Shown here piece after piece: positions 31,472-39,723 of a stretch of 43,162 nt of DNA. Each line of letters starts with the position of its first letter. The stretch's first letter is position 1. The notes beneath the pieces are model-generated. The model made no database searches. It saw only the letters and a list, made by a program, of their open reading frames with translations, and was not told where the DNA came from. The stretch is from positions 1 to 43,162 of IMG/VR virus record IMGVR_UViG_3300031673_000134; one strand, given 5' to 3'. Source of the stretch: a virus. The translations under genes and the position numbers were made by a program.

Positions 31472-34436
31472 TGTTCTTCACCTCCTCTTTTGCTTCAGCA
31501 TTTATCTTTCTTATGGTTTCAGTCATAAGGTTCTTCGTTCGTATCACCTCTAATTCTTTCTCGTCACTATTCCAATATGCAACCTGTTTACTCTCAACAA
31601 GAGTTCCTGTACCACTGAGAGCATGAAGAGGAAGCGATTCTGGAGATACTCTAAGCCTATGGCTTGAAAAACAGTTACTGCCAACTTTGTGGCTAAACAT
31701 GTGTTTACCTGAAATGAAAAATTCCTGAAGTACAATCCTATCTTCTCTATCCAACTTCTCTGCGATGACGTTGTCTATCTCCTTACATCTCGACTCCGTG
31801 ATATGCACAGAACTCTGTATGAAATCCCTAACCTTATATCCTTTGTCATATTCCTTATCCTCGTTCTCAGAAAGCTCACTCATCATACCCATGTCTTCAA
31901 GACGTGCAAGAATCTTTGATTCCTCAACCCTGACCACACCCTTAATGATTCCTGAAATCTTTCCCTTCCCATCCCTGCGAAAGAGATGGGGAGGAATCAT
32001 GCTGCGCTTAAGAAGATACTCATGCCACTCCTGGCCTTCCATACCGAGCATTTTTCCAATATCAGTAAGTGTAGCAAGTGTATCCATCCTTATTTTATCA
32101 ACCTCCAGACGCTGCTTCTCGTCAACTGCACTCACCGGATTCATATGTATCGTAAACTGAGCCTTCTCTGAGAAGGGGTCAATGCCAATCCAACACAGGT
32201 TAAGCATGATGAACGTAGCATAGCCCTCCATAATTGCAGTTTGTAACCTCTTCTCTTTCCTAGCAAAGTTCACGTCCTGAAAACTCAAAGGAATGTCCGC
32301 AGCAAAAGACCCTGGAGTATCGGAAAAACCCAGATAATCCGGAGGGACACCAAGAGTACCAAAGAACCGCTTTCTAAGATAATCTATATCAAGAACCTGA
32401 TTTATCTGCTGAGACCCGGTAAGCCTGTCGATGTCAACTGCATCACTGTCTACTATGAAATCCTCATCTATACCAATCGGGTCCATCTCCGTCCTGACTT
32501 TGCCCGTTGTTTTGTCAATCTCATACTTCTTGCGAAGCTCCTGACGGATAAGACGCATGGCTTTGGCCCTATCATCAGGAGTTAGACCCGTTAAATTCTT
32601 CATCTTGAACACAAACCTGTCCGGAGCACGTTTCAACCGGTAAAGAACAAGATTATCCTCACAAAGCCTAAGTTTTCTAAACATCCTTCTAGCAGGAAGA
32701 AGAAACGAAGTACCATAATTGGTCATCCTGTTCCTGCCAAGAAGTTTGAAGTGAATAAACGACCACGGTGCATCTGTTGGTTTCTCCGTCTTAAGCCTGC
32801 CCAACTTCGACAGAAGATGTTTGTGTGCAAGCTGCTCTATCGGAGATACGACAAACCCTGTAAGCCTGTTGTCGTTGTCCTCAATCCTGGACACTGAATA
32901 TACCGGAGCAGCCATAAAATCAACAATAGGTCCAGGAGTCCCATCCTCCCTAACGGATTGCACATTACCCTCGAAGCAATCTCCATACTTCGCAACCTCT
33001 CTTGCCTGGGCAAAAACTCTCGCTTCGGCGTCAACATCATCCATCCACTGGTTTGCCAAGTCCTCAATCTCTTTGTTGTCCGCCTCAACCCAAATGGTTT
33101 TTCCAGTAGTTACATCCCTTTGACAATTATGGACAAAGACACCAGCAGATAAAGCAAAGTTATGGTGTGTTTCTACATCAAGACAATAGACATCTTCTTT
33201 CTTATCAAGATACTTTACTGAGACCACTTTGTGGTTCTGCTTTGCCTTTGATATTGCAGCACCAACGGCTTCCCTATATCCAGGACGATTCCAGACCTCT
33301 GATATAGCCTGGCTATGCTTAATCCGCTTTTCTGGCGTCCACCTATCTTTAAGCATCGAACGAGCACCACGACGGCATATCCCACCTTCAACAAATTTTT
33401 TCCGATATTCTGGATTTTCCCATCGTTTCTTAGCAACCACAGACATCTTCTCTCGGAATTTCCTCTTGCGCCCAAGAGACCAATTTCTCTTTACCACATT
33501 CGCCCCCTTCGCAGCCAAAACATTTCTCTTTCTTGCTTCAGGATGATTCCGAAAATAATCTAACCTGCTCTGACGCATTCTCTCCACGACAGCAGGGTCA
33601 CACATAGGATTATTATCAGTAAGAAGCTTGCTCAACAACTTCCTATGCTTCTTGCTAATAACCTGACCCTTCGCATGAAGACTTGCATGTTCTTCTTTCA
33701 TCATCCACATAAGGTTGTCTGGACAGTTATTTCGTTTGTTGTAGTCTCGATGATGTACAATGGCACGTCTTTCAAGACCTGGCCGTGACACAAACTGACG
33801 GTGGGTATAATGCCATTTGCTTTCATCCGGCTGATAAAGGAGTTCATAACCAGGAATACTACCATTGTACTTTCGGTAAAGAGGCATTAAACTATCTTCA
33901 AGTTTCAAATCCCTTGCTTGACGGTAACTCCCATTTCTCATCAAAAATCTATGGTCCGGAGTACACTTGATTCTCTCACCATTATCGAGAACAATCTCAA
34001 CGAGACGAGCATCTTTTCGCGTCTTCCGAGCAGTAGCTTTCGCCGGAACAATCTTTTTTCTTTTTATGTCATAAGCATAGACCCAAAAAGAACCCCTATC
34101 TACAAGGTCTTTGATTGCTACTTCCTCTCCTTCAAGCAAAGAAACTTGTGTATCACCTGCAAAACATGCATCCTCAGAGTACAAATCCAATACTTGTACT
34201 ACGATGTCGTCGCTGTCCATGTCGTCAAATTCTTTGTACATCTCATATCTATCAACATGAAGATGCATTGAGTCGTAAAAAAACATGGAAAGAACATCAT
34301 CCCAACTGCTGGACATAAGCTCCCGCAAACCTTCAGGTGTTATGCGTTCTGGAGCTTTGCCCTTCGTCGAAAAACCAAACATCAACTTTATCCCAGTCCA
34401 GGGCTGTGGCTTTATAATCTGAAGTTCTCTCGCCAT
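31464..34436 (-). CDS. Portal protein (gp20-like) interrupted by an intein
   Basis: The 990-aa precursor consists of a T4-type portal of 643 residues split by an intein (C91-N437). Extein residues 1-90 end at LYSEDA, and C438 continues CQRDVTTGKTIWVEADNKEI. Portal features are AREVAKYGDCFE, IHFKLLGRNRMTNYGTSFLL, ARRMFRKLRLCEDNLVLYRL, KAPDRFVFKM and, late, TLGVPPDYLGFSDTP and LCWIGIDPFSEKAQFTIHMN. The dodecameric portal forms the DNA entry channel and binds the terminase. Its upstream neighbour is the terminase gene, 11 bases away. AAAGGA precedes the ATG. After splicing, the joined sequence reads YSEDA-CQRDV. Confidence 0.85.
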   Translation of the reverse strand: MARELQIIKPQPWTGIKLMFGFSTKGKAPERITPEGLRELMSSSWDDVLSMFFYDSMHLHVDRYEMYKEFDDMDSDDIVVQVLDLYSEDACFAGDTQVSLLEGEEVAIKDLVDRGSFWVYAYDIKRKKIVPAKATARKTRKDARLVEIVLDNGERIKCTPDHRFLMRNGSYRQARDLKLEDSLMPLYRKYNGSIPGYELLYQPDESKWHYTHRQFVSRPGLERRAIVHHRDYNKRNNCPDNLMWMMKEEHASLHAKGQVISKKHRKLLSKLLTDNNPMCDPAVVERMRQSRLDYFRNHPEARKRNVLAAKGANVVKRNWSLGRKRKFREKMSVVAKKRWENPEYRKKFVEGGICRRGARSMLKDRWTPEKRIKHSQAISEVWNRPGYREAVGAAISKAKQNHKVVSVKYLDKKEDVYCLDVETHHNFALSAGVFVHNCQRDVTTGKTIWVEADNKEIEDLANQWMDDVDAEARVFAQAREVAKYGDCFEGNVQSVREDGTPGPIVDFMAAPVYSVSRIEDNDNRLTGFVVSPIEQLAHKHLLSKLGRLKTEKPTDAPWSFIHFKLLGRNRMTNYGTSFLLPARRMFRKLRLCEDNLVLYRLKRAPDRFVFKMKNLTGLTPDDRAKAMRLIRQELRKKYEIDKTTGKVRTEMDPIGIDEDFIVDSDAVDIDRLTGSQQINQVLDIDYLRKRFFGTLGVPPDYLGFSDTPGSFAADIPLSFQDVNFARKEKRLQTAIMEGYATFIMLNLCWIGIDPFSEKAQFTIHMNPVSAVDEKQRLEVDKIRMDTLATLTDIGKMLGMEGQEWHEYLLKRSMIPPHLFRRDGKGKISGIIKGVVRVEESKILARLEDMGMMSELSENEDKEYDKGYKVRDFIQSSVHITESRCKEIDNVIAEKLDREDRIVLQEFFISGKHMFSHKVGSNCFSSHRLRVSPESLPLHALSGTGTLVESKQVAYWNSDEKELEVIRTKNLMTETIRKINAEAKEEVKNSG
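33126..34166 (-). mobile_element. Intein with HNH homing endonuclease in portal protein
   Basis: 347 residues from C91 to N437 of the precursor. It opens with CFAGDTQVSLLEGEEVAIKD (splicing block A). Block B is RIKCTPDHRFLM, with the catalytic His in the TPDH form. The C-terminus is VYCLDVETHHNFALSAGVFV followed by HN, then Cys as the +1 residue. All nucleophiles needed for splicing are present. The centre carries an HNH endonuclease (RRAIVHHRDYNKRNNCPDNL, EEHASLH). Three short repeats follow that resemble NUMOD-type DNA-binding units (FRNHPEARKR, RWENPEYRKKF, VWNRPGYREAV). It is expected to spread by homing into intein-less portal genes. Confidence 0.9.
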
Positions 34437-34447
34437 AGTTAAATCCT

Positions 34448-36298
34448 TTATTTCATTGTTAGTCTTTCACGAGTATCAATCACAGGCATAATAATTGTTT
34501 TAATATCAGGCATCCTGACATGCTTCCTGTCGTCTCTATCTCCTTTTCTCTTTGTCCCCGCAATGTTATAGCATTGACTCACAACACTCGTCAAGGCGTC
34601 AAGAATATCATCATAACCCTCAGTTGAATGATGAGGTCTCTTGCCCTCAGGGTCCCTAAGAAGTGTGTCCACCTCTTCAAGCATAGGAGCATAATCATAC
34701 ATATCAATCCGGCTCTCATTGAAACAAGTTTTGAGATGATTATAATGCTGTATCTTCACACTTAAAAGTTCAGCATCAAATCCCTGCTGGACCAGAAGCT
34801 GTATAGGCATTCTCGACTGATACTGGTCAAACGTAACCTTCTTTATGATGTATCCTATCGACCTGAGATATTTGAGAAAGTCGATAGTACTTCCCAGGTC
34901 AAGCTCACCAATTATCGGTGGACGTATTCTCAACATGAAGTCGACGTAGACCCCAAACTTATCATCAAGCATCATGAACGGATGTCCCATCACGATTGCA
35001 AGACACTCCTCTGTAAGTGCTATATCTATGTGAAGATGTCTTGGAACACCAGGATGAACAATAGGAGTCCTCATGGACCTCTGTATCTTAATTAAGTCCC
35101 TCTCTATAACATAATCACTGATTTGAAGATTCTCACCAAAAGGAAGTACAATTTCACTTTTTGTAAATGGATGGTCTCTCTTGTCATTAATGCATTGAAA
35201 AATCCGCTGCTTTACTGGAAAGAATGCCGTTGACCCTTTTGTAGAGAGACCTGCAATGTCTCTAAGAGCAAGGTCCGGGTCCATCAGAAACTGATCTATA
35301 TATTCCATAGGGACTTCTACAACTTTCGCCCCTTCCGGAACGATTTCATCAACTTCAAGGACCCTGGAGTTATAATATTCAGTTCCAACCAGCATCATGA
35401 ATTTCTCGCCGGAGAAATCTCTTGGGTCCTTGATAGCCCACAATGGAAGTTCTACCACCCTAGTGGTTCTGGCCATCTTTGGATTTCTGTTAGCCCTCTC
35501 AATCAACGTATCTACAAAACTTGTTTGAAATTTTTTGCTCGAAACGATTATGACAAGACCCGGTACCTTCCCACCACGCATGAATCTTGAAACAATACGT
35601 GTCTGAGCACTGTTGAAAAGTTGATGTGCTCTCGTTTTCTCTCCAGGACTCTCAGCAAGTTTTCTTCCCCTTGTGTAAAAATTAGCCTCGTCAAGAACAA
35701 AGCCAAGAATGTGGTCACCTAAAGCATGATTGCCCATACTACCAAGAGCCACCTCAATATTTTTGGATGGGAAAAAGATTGGATTATTTGGCCTCAACTT
35801 GCGAGGACAATGTTCCCTGAAATAGGGACTATCATCCGTGTACATTCGAATCAACTCATTGGCATCATCAGCTTTGTCAAGGGTAAGACTATAGATACCA
35901 AAGGTAATCCTACAACCAGGAAGAAGATTGTAGAACTCTGCAGGGTCTTTGAGACAACTAAGCTCATAGATTTTTCTCACCACGCAAATAGCCGCCGCTG
36001 TGGTTTTTCCCGAGCCGATGGAACCCGTGAGAATAAGAGTGACGACCGAACTAAGAGGATGGAATACATCGTCGAGAATATCCTTCCAGACATCAGATAA
36101 ATACTTTACAGACTTACCAAGATAATATTCATCTTCAAGAAACTCCCGCATGGAGACAAGGTTCCGCTCATAGTCCATTCTATAGAGGTAATCAAGAGTT
36201 GATGAAGTTCCTGTCTCCTCAATCTCCTCCAATATCACCTGAACCGTCTCCATCTCCTTTGGGTCCAGGCTCCTCATTTCCTCCACCACGTTCAGCAT
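34448..36298 (-). CDS. Large terminase subunit (gp17-like)
   Basis: This 616-aa protein has an ATPase domain with Walker A GSIGSGKT (92-99), Walker B ILGFVLDEA (about 197-205) and a coupling segment LVIIVSSKKF (249-257). The C-terminal nuclease domain has HIDIALTEECLAIVMG (D425), KKVTFDQYQSRMPIQLLVQQ and YDDILDALTSVV. It packages DNA through the portal. GGAG precedes the ATG, and it overlaps the zinc-finger gene by 80 bases out of frame. Length and motif order are normal for T4-like terminases. The split between DNA cleavage and packaging is as in T4. Confidence 0.9.
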   Translation of the reverse strand: MLNVVEEMRSLDPKEMETVQVILEEIEETGTSSTLDYLYRMDYERNLVSMREFLEDEYYLGKSVKYLSDVWKDILDDVFHPLSSVVTLILTGSIGSGKTTAAAICVVRKIYELSCLKDPAEFYNLLPGCRITFGIYSLTLDKADDANELIRMYTDDSPYFREHCPRKLRPNNPIFFPSKNIEVALGSMGNHALGDHILGFVLDEANFYTRGRKLAESPGEKTRAHQLFNSAQTRIVSRFMRGGKVPGLVIIVSSKKFQTSFVDTLIERANRNPKMARTTRVVELPLWAIKDPRDFSGEKFMMLVGTEYYNSRVLEVDEIVPEGAKVVEVPMEYIDQFLMDPDLALRDIAGLSTKGSTAFFPVKQRIFQCINDKRDHPFTKSEIVLPFGENLQISDYVIERDLIKIQRSMRTPIVHPGVPRHLHIDIALTEECLAIVMGHPFMMLDDKFGVYVDFMLRIRPPIIGELDLGSTIDFLKYLRSIGYIIKKVTFDQYQSRMPIQLLVQQGFDAELLSVKIQHYNHLKTCFNESRIDMYDYAPMLEEVDTLLRDPEGKRPHHSTEGYDDILDALTSVVSQCYNIAGTKRKGDRDDRKHVRMPDIKTIIMPVIDTRERLTMK

Positions 36299-36971
36299 CT
36301 AACTCTCCAACTGTCAATCCTGCGACAACACTTCTTATTTTTTCACGACGACCTGCATCCGGAGATACAAAAGAGCCATGAATCCCAAAAGCCATATCAC
36401 CTTTCCCAACAAGTGGAGTAAAGATAGCTCCAAGCTTATCAATAACATCGGCAATAGAAATGTTAGTAATAGAAGACATGTCCTGCAGGACTTCAATCTC
36501 AGAAGAAATCTGGTTTTGTACTTTTCTTGACAACTCCACAAGCGAGACCGGGGTCTCCTTTTCCTTCCAATCTTTTTTATTAAGCTTGGCACGCAACTCT
36601 TTGTCCACCCTATCCTGAATCTTGGATAATCCAAAAACCCTCTGAATCTTTGCAATAGCAATAATCCTAAGAGCAATCTGAACTTTCACATCCTCTTTAC
36701 GAAGCTCCTCCATGACCTCCTTTGGAACAGTACCATCAAAAATGTCCCCAGAAGCCAGAAAATCCGCAGTAGCATGAAGCATCGCAGGAATAGATTTGCT
36801 CTTCTCAAGAATATTCATAAGGGCATGTTTCTCTCCACTCTTCTTGCCCTCATGACTTCTATTTATATGCCGTGCCATCACGGATGCACGTTGGCAGGTA
36901 TAATCGCAGAATGGACAAAACTGTGTTCCTTCTCGTCTGCGCTTACGTTTTCTTTTATCGTCGTCACTCAA
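36219..36971 (-). CDS. C2H2 zinc-finger protein upstream of terminase
   Basis: This 250-aa protein starts with TTG at 36971 and GGGAG upstream. A basic N-terminus (RKRKRRREG) is followed by a C2H2 finger: C19, C22, H35, H40 (FCPFCDYTCQRASVMARHIN, then RSH). The rest is helical with KEVMEELRKEDVKVQIALRI and KIQDRVDKELRAKLNKKDW; the last 30 residues are Gly/Glu-rich and overlap the terminase start. Position suggests a small terminase-like DNA-recognition protein, which would be unusual for its finger. No helix-turn-helix is recognised. Function inferred only. Confidence 0.55.
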   Translation of the reverse strand: MSDDDKRKRKRRREGTQFCPFCDYTCQRASVMARHINRSHEGKKSGEKHALMNILEKSKSIPAMLHATADFLASGDIFDGTVPKEVMEELRKEDVKVQIALRIIAIAKIQRVFGLSKIQDRVDKELRAKLNKKDWKEKETPVSLVELSRKVQNQISSEIEVLQDMSSITNISIADVIDKLGAIFTPLVGKGDMAFGIHGSFVSPDAGRREKIRSVVAGLTVGELDAERGGGNEEPGPKGDGDGSGDIGGD

Positions 36972-37650
36972 TGAAATCTCCCTTGGGAAAAACTCTTATG
37001 AAATCAGAAAGCAATACCACACTCAGTATGTAGATATTAATCTTGCATCCCTCAAGAGGAGTGTCATACACATCAATATGCCTAGCAGATACAGTTATCA
37101 AATCGTCTTTGCTGTATGCGACATAGTCCGATTTGTTGTTTGCTCCAAAAACAAGAATTGGAATCCTCTTATTATTGAGAGCGTCCTGAGAACATTTTGG
37201 CCACCAGTCCTTAGAGAACAACACACACGAGGCATTGAAGATATTTATCTCCTTGGCCGTCTTCTTGCACTCGACCGAGAACGGGCACTTTGACTCCTCC
37301 GGAATAACCAGGTCACCAAAAGCAAGCTGCTGCCCGTCTTTTGCCTGCTTGTCCCAGGCTCCAGAACCTGGAGTATGTCTGAACGGTTTGCCCCACCACC
37401 ATTCACCAAGAATCTTTCCTATCTTCTTCTCATACTCTCTGCCTTTTTTCTTTGGCCTCCCACCTCCAGTCTCTTTAAGCATGATTCTAAGGTCTCTCCT
37501 CAGCATCGTTTCCATGTTGAGACGATTCTCAACTCTGTCCTCCCCATAAGTGAGAACCTTCTTCACATATTCCAGAACTTTTTTTCGCTCCGGCTGGACT
37601 TTCTTCTTGATACGCTTCGCCGGAATGAAAAATTCAACCACCCATTTCAC
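36964..37650 (-). CDS. PD-(D/E)XK nuclease candidate
   Basis: A 228-aa protein starting GTG 37650 after GGAGGTG. The N-terminal 65 residues are basic and helical. The core has KKKGREYEKKIGKILGEWWW (E74), FRHTPGSGAWD, FGDLVIPEES (D113) and FSVECKKTAK (E127, K129). The GD...ExK spacing is that of PD-(D/E)XK nucleases such as Holliday-junction resolvases or restriction-like enzymes. It probably trims recombination or packaging intermediates, since it lies directly before the terminase operon. The last 50 residues are not recognised. Confidence 0.55.
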   Translation of the reverse strand: MKWVVEFFIPAKRIKKKVQPERKKVLEYVKKVLTYGEDRVENRLNMETMLRRDLRIMLKETGGGRPKKKGREYEKKIGKILGEWWWGKPFRHTPGSGAWDKQAKDGQQLAFGDLVIPEESKCPFSVECKKTAKEINIFNASCVLFSKDWWPKCSQDALNNKRIPILVFGANNKSDYVAYSKDDLITVSARHIDVYDTPLEGCKINIYILSVVLLSDFIRVFPKGDFIE

Positions 37651-37667
37651 GATACACCTCCATACAT

Positions 37668-37772
37668 TTATATTGATTCATCATTTGATTTACCAAGAGG
37701 GATAGGCCATCCAACAGACATACCATAGGATGAGAAAGAACACAAGAATTTTTTCACAGACCTTATCTTCAT
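37668..37772 (-). CDS. 34-aa ORF in promoter gap, weak
   Basis: ATG 37772 to TAA 37668, product MKIRSVKKFLCSFSSYGMSV then GWPIPLGKSNDESI. No Shine-Dalgarno site is visible. A GTATTATT element stands just before the ATG, so a leaderless message is possible. The 224-bp gap between the DUF932 gene and the nuclease gene otherwise holds only the terminator at 37825. Confidence 0.25.
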   Translation of the reverse strand: MKIRSVKKFLCSFSSYGMSVGWPIPLGKSNDESI

Positions 37773-37824
37773 TTAATAATACAGATTTCAAGAGCTCAGA
37801 AAGAATTCAAAATAAAGCTTAGAC

Positions 37825-37851
37825 AAAAAAAAGGCCAGATCGAATCTGGCC
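37825..37851 (-). terminator. Intrinsic terminator after DUF932 gene
   Basis: Perfect 8-bp stem GGCCAGAT/ATCTGGCC with a 3-base loop, followed on the minus strand by eight T. Located 24 bases after the DUF932 stop. Confidence 0.9.
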
Positions 37852-37874
37852 CTCTTTTCCTTTTACCTAGTTAC

Positions 37875-38906
37875 TTAATTCAACATAGCTATCGGCGGAA
37901 GTCCTATCTCCTCCAGTGCTATGTCCAATGCTCGTTCTTTCACTATGGCTCCGTTACCAAACCAGATAGAACGAAGCTTCCGAGTACGATCCTCAGTTTT
38001 ATAGGTTGTCCGGTAGTGGTCCACATATTGAGTGACAGAGTTGTAGGCTGCCCAAGCCGTACCACGAATCCCAGGAAGCCTGTTCTGAGGACTGTCAAAA
38101 AGGTTGACCACATCCTGGCGAATGTTTCTCAGGCGAGTTGAAATCTCATCTTCCCTGCCTTCTTCTTTCTCTTTCGAAGGAGGAAACACCCTGTTCACAT
38201 AGGTCTCAAGCCGGTCCCCGTTCCAATTGTGTTTGTTCAGCGCATTGAATACTTTACCAATAACGTCATACTGCTTGATAGCAAGGCCCAGGACCTTTCT
38301 GGCCTCATTAACTTTTTCCTTCACACCAGGAAAATGACGGATGGCAATACCCTCACCCTTTTTCCTGCGACTGATAGCCATTGAGAGTGTGTTAAAACAC
38401 ACCACCCTGACCGGAGTGTAGAAAACTCTAACCGAACGAGAGCCATCATGCGTGTTCGTGAGAAGCAGATACTTCTTCGTCACGTCATCCGTCCCCTCAA
38501 TCCGAAGTTCCCCCGGCAACTCGGCAAGAATCCAGACGGTCTCACCACGGCCCAGGGCACCACACACCTCATAGATTGCCTCCCCCGTACCCACAAGTTT
38601 GTCAAAGAACTCGAAAGCCTCAGTGTTCTGAAGTGGCGTGTACTTCTTCCCAACGACTCCAAGAGCCTGCATGGTATCCATCCGGACAGTCGCAAATTTG
38701 TCTGGAATGTAAACCCTCTTGTCCTCTTTAGATGCCAATGCATAGACCGGAAGCAACTCGACCTCAAAGTCCAGATGTGCTGCCACAATTCCTTCCTGCG
38801 AGGTCATCTTACCCTTCATACTTGTCCCCAAGCCATGCCAGGGTGGGCCGTTCTCCACATTATACGCGATAGCGGCCTTTCCATTTTCGATGTTGATGTT
38901 ATGCAT
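37875..38906 (-). CDS. DUF932 phage/plasmid-like protein
   Basis: The start is placed at ATG 38906 with GGAGGG upstream; a longer in-frame ORF lacks a good site. The 343-aa product has the DUF932 (TIGR03299-like) pattern: GPPWHGLGTSM, then FATVRMDTMQALGVVGKKYT, QNTEAFEFFDKLVGTGEAIY, LLLTNTHDGSRSVRVFYTPV and RVVCFNTLSMAI. The family is widespread in phages and plasmids, with unknown biochemistry. The gene stands alone between an early-type promoter (38958-38986) and a strong terminator, so it is a single-gene transcription unit. Confidence 0.85.
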   Translation of the reverse strand: MHNINIENGKAAIAYNVENGPPWHGLGTSMKGKMTSQEGIVAAHLDFEVELLPVYALASKEDKRVYIPDKFATVRMDTMQALGVVGKKYTPLQNTEAFEFFDKLVGTGEAIYEVCGALGRGETVWILAELPGELRIEGTDDVTKKYLLLTNTHDGSRSVRVFYTPVRVVCFNTLSMAISRRKKGEGIAIRHFPGVKEKVNEARKVLGLAIKQYDVIGKVFNALNKHNWNGDRLETYVNRVFPPSKEKEEGREDEISTRLRNIRQDVVNLFDSPQNRLPGIRGTAWAAYNSVTQYVDHYRTTYKTEDRTRKLRSIWFGNGAIVKERALDIALEEIGLPPIAMLN

Positions 38907-38957
38907 TCTTCTTCCCTCCATCTGTTTGTTAAAATCTAACTTCAATTCACAAGCCCA

Positions 38958-38986
38958 AATCTACCAAAAAAGAACTCCGATGTCAA
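38958..38986 (-). promoter_or_regulatory. Sigma70-like early promoter P1
   Basis: Minus strand TTGACA (38986-38981), 17 bp, TGGTAGATT with -10 TAGATT (38963-38958). It belongs to a three-member family sharing TTTTTCCTTGACAT and a similar spacer. It drives the DUF932 gene. Confidence 0.8.
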
Positions 38987-39008
38987 GGAAAAAGTAAGAT
39001 AAATTTTA

Positions 39009-39032
39009 GGACCAGAAGTCTCCTCCTGGCCC
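39009..39032 (-). terminator. Weak terminator-like hairpin before P1
   Basis: Minus-strand GGGCCAG/CTGGTCC (7 pairs, one G-U) followed by TAAAATTT. It lies between the interrupted gene 39050-39221 and promoter P1. Confidence 0.4.
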
Positions 39033-39049
39033 CTATAAATCCAGACCTC

Positions 39050-39221
39050 TTACCAAGTAAAACCCAAGGTCTCCATATCCTTCCTGAAAGCCTCCAGTAG
39101 GTCACCCTTGCGGTCATGAAGCCATTTCACAAGGTCATTGTTATTCATCTTCTCAGGAACTTTGCCCTCATCCCATTTTGGCACAGCACCAAAGACGATG
39201 AGTAAGTATGCTCTCTTTCAT
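39050..39221 (-). pseudogene. Small gene apparently broken by a one-base frameshift
   Basis: ATG 39221 has GGAGG upstream but runs only 17 codons. In the next frame the same DNA encodes KRAYLLIVFGAVPKWDEGKV, PEKMNNNDLVKWLHDRKGDL then LEAFRKDMETLGFTW, with no start of its own because a TGA precedes it. Skipping one base after the second codon would restore a 56-aa protein beginning MKRAYLL. It is either a recently inactivated gene, a sequencing indel or a programmed shift. It follows gene 39225 by 3 bases. Confidence 0.45.
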
Positions 39222-39224
39222 CTC

Positions 39225-39626
39225 TCAGCCCTCCAATGCCTTCTTGATTCGCCTGACCAGCTTCGCTGTACCCCTTAGCCTCATATGTCGTACCTCAGCA
39301 CAGGTAGCAAAGTCCAAGGCATCCTCCAGGGCAGCTACCATCTCAAGCGTGGTCTTCTTCTGCCTGATATAATGATTGTGTACCATAGTGATGTGCGTGG
39401 CCACTTCTTCATGTATAACACCAACCTTGATACCTTCGTCGGTTCCACCACGAACAACCACAGTCCAGTCCTTGCTCTTCTCGGACAAGTAGCCCAAGTC
39501 TTTGACCAGAATATATGCTCCCTCAGCCCACATTGCGTCATCGTCCGTGGCATGACCAGTTCCGTCGGAAAATCCAATTATCCACGGCTTCCTGATAATG
39601 TCTTTTACCCTCATGTTACTACTCAT
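39225..39626 (-). CDS. Unknown accessory protein
   Basis: The start is placed at ATG 39626 (MSSNMRVKD), preceded by AGGAAG; upstream in-frame residues lack a site. The 133-aa product has KPWIIGFSDGTGHATDDDAM at the start, then WAEGAYILVKDLGYLSEKSK, WTVVVRGGTDEG and a helical C-terminal part (MVAALEDALDFATCAEVRHM). No family is recognised. It follows the pilin-like gene in the P2 operon. Confidence 0.5.
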   Translation of the reverse strand: MSSNMRVKDIIRKPWIIGFSDGTGHATDDDAMWAEGAYILVKDLGYLSEKSKDWTVVVRGGTDEGIKVGVIHEEVATHITMVHNHYIRQKKTTLEMVAALEDALDFATCAEVRHMRLRGTAKLVRRIKKALEG

Positions 39627-39723
39627 CTTTCTTCCTATATTTACGCTGTTCAATTTTAATCCTTGTCAGTTTTTTCTTTCCAAATGAATCATTGTCTCTA
39701 TTCTTTAGTTTATTTAGCCTCAC
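39619..39723 (-). CDS. 34-aa basic ORF spanning the gap after pilin gene
   Basis: From GTG 39723 to TAG 39619. The product begins with GTG read as Met, then RLNKLKNRDNDSFGKKKLT, and ends KIEQRKYRKKDE. It overlaps the pilin stop and the next start. Its last 12 residues match the end of the metallopeptidase (IEQRKCRRKEK), and the DNA is repeated too. It may be a real small gene or only part of a duplicated translation-start segment. Confidence 0.3.
   Translation of the reverse strand: MRLNKLKNRDNDSFGKKKLTRIKIEQRKYRKKDE

Noticed and set aside
36964-37650. HNH or GIY-YIG homing endonuclease
   Set aside because: No HNH or GIY-YIG motif. The residues fit PD-(D/E)XK instead.
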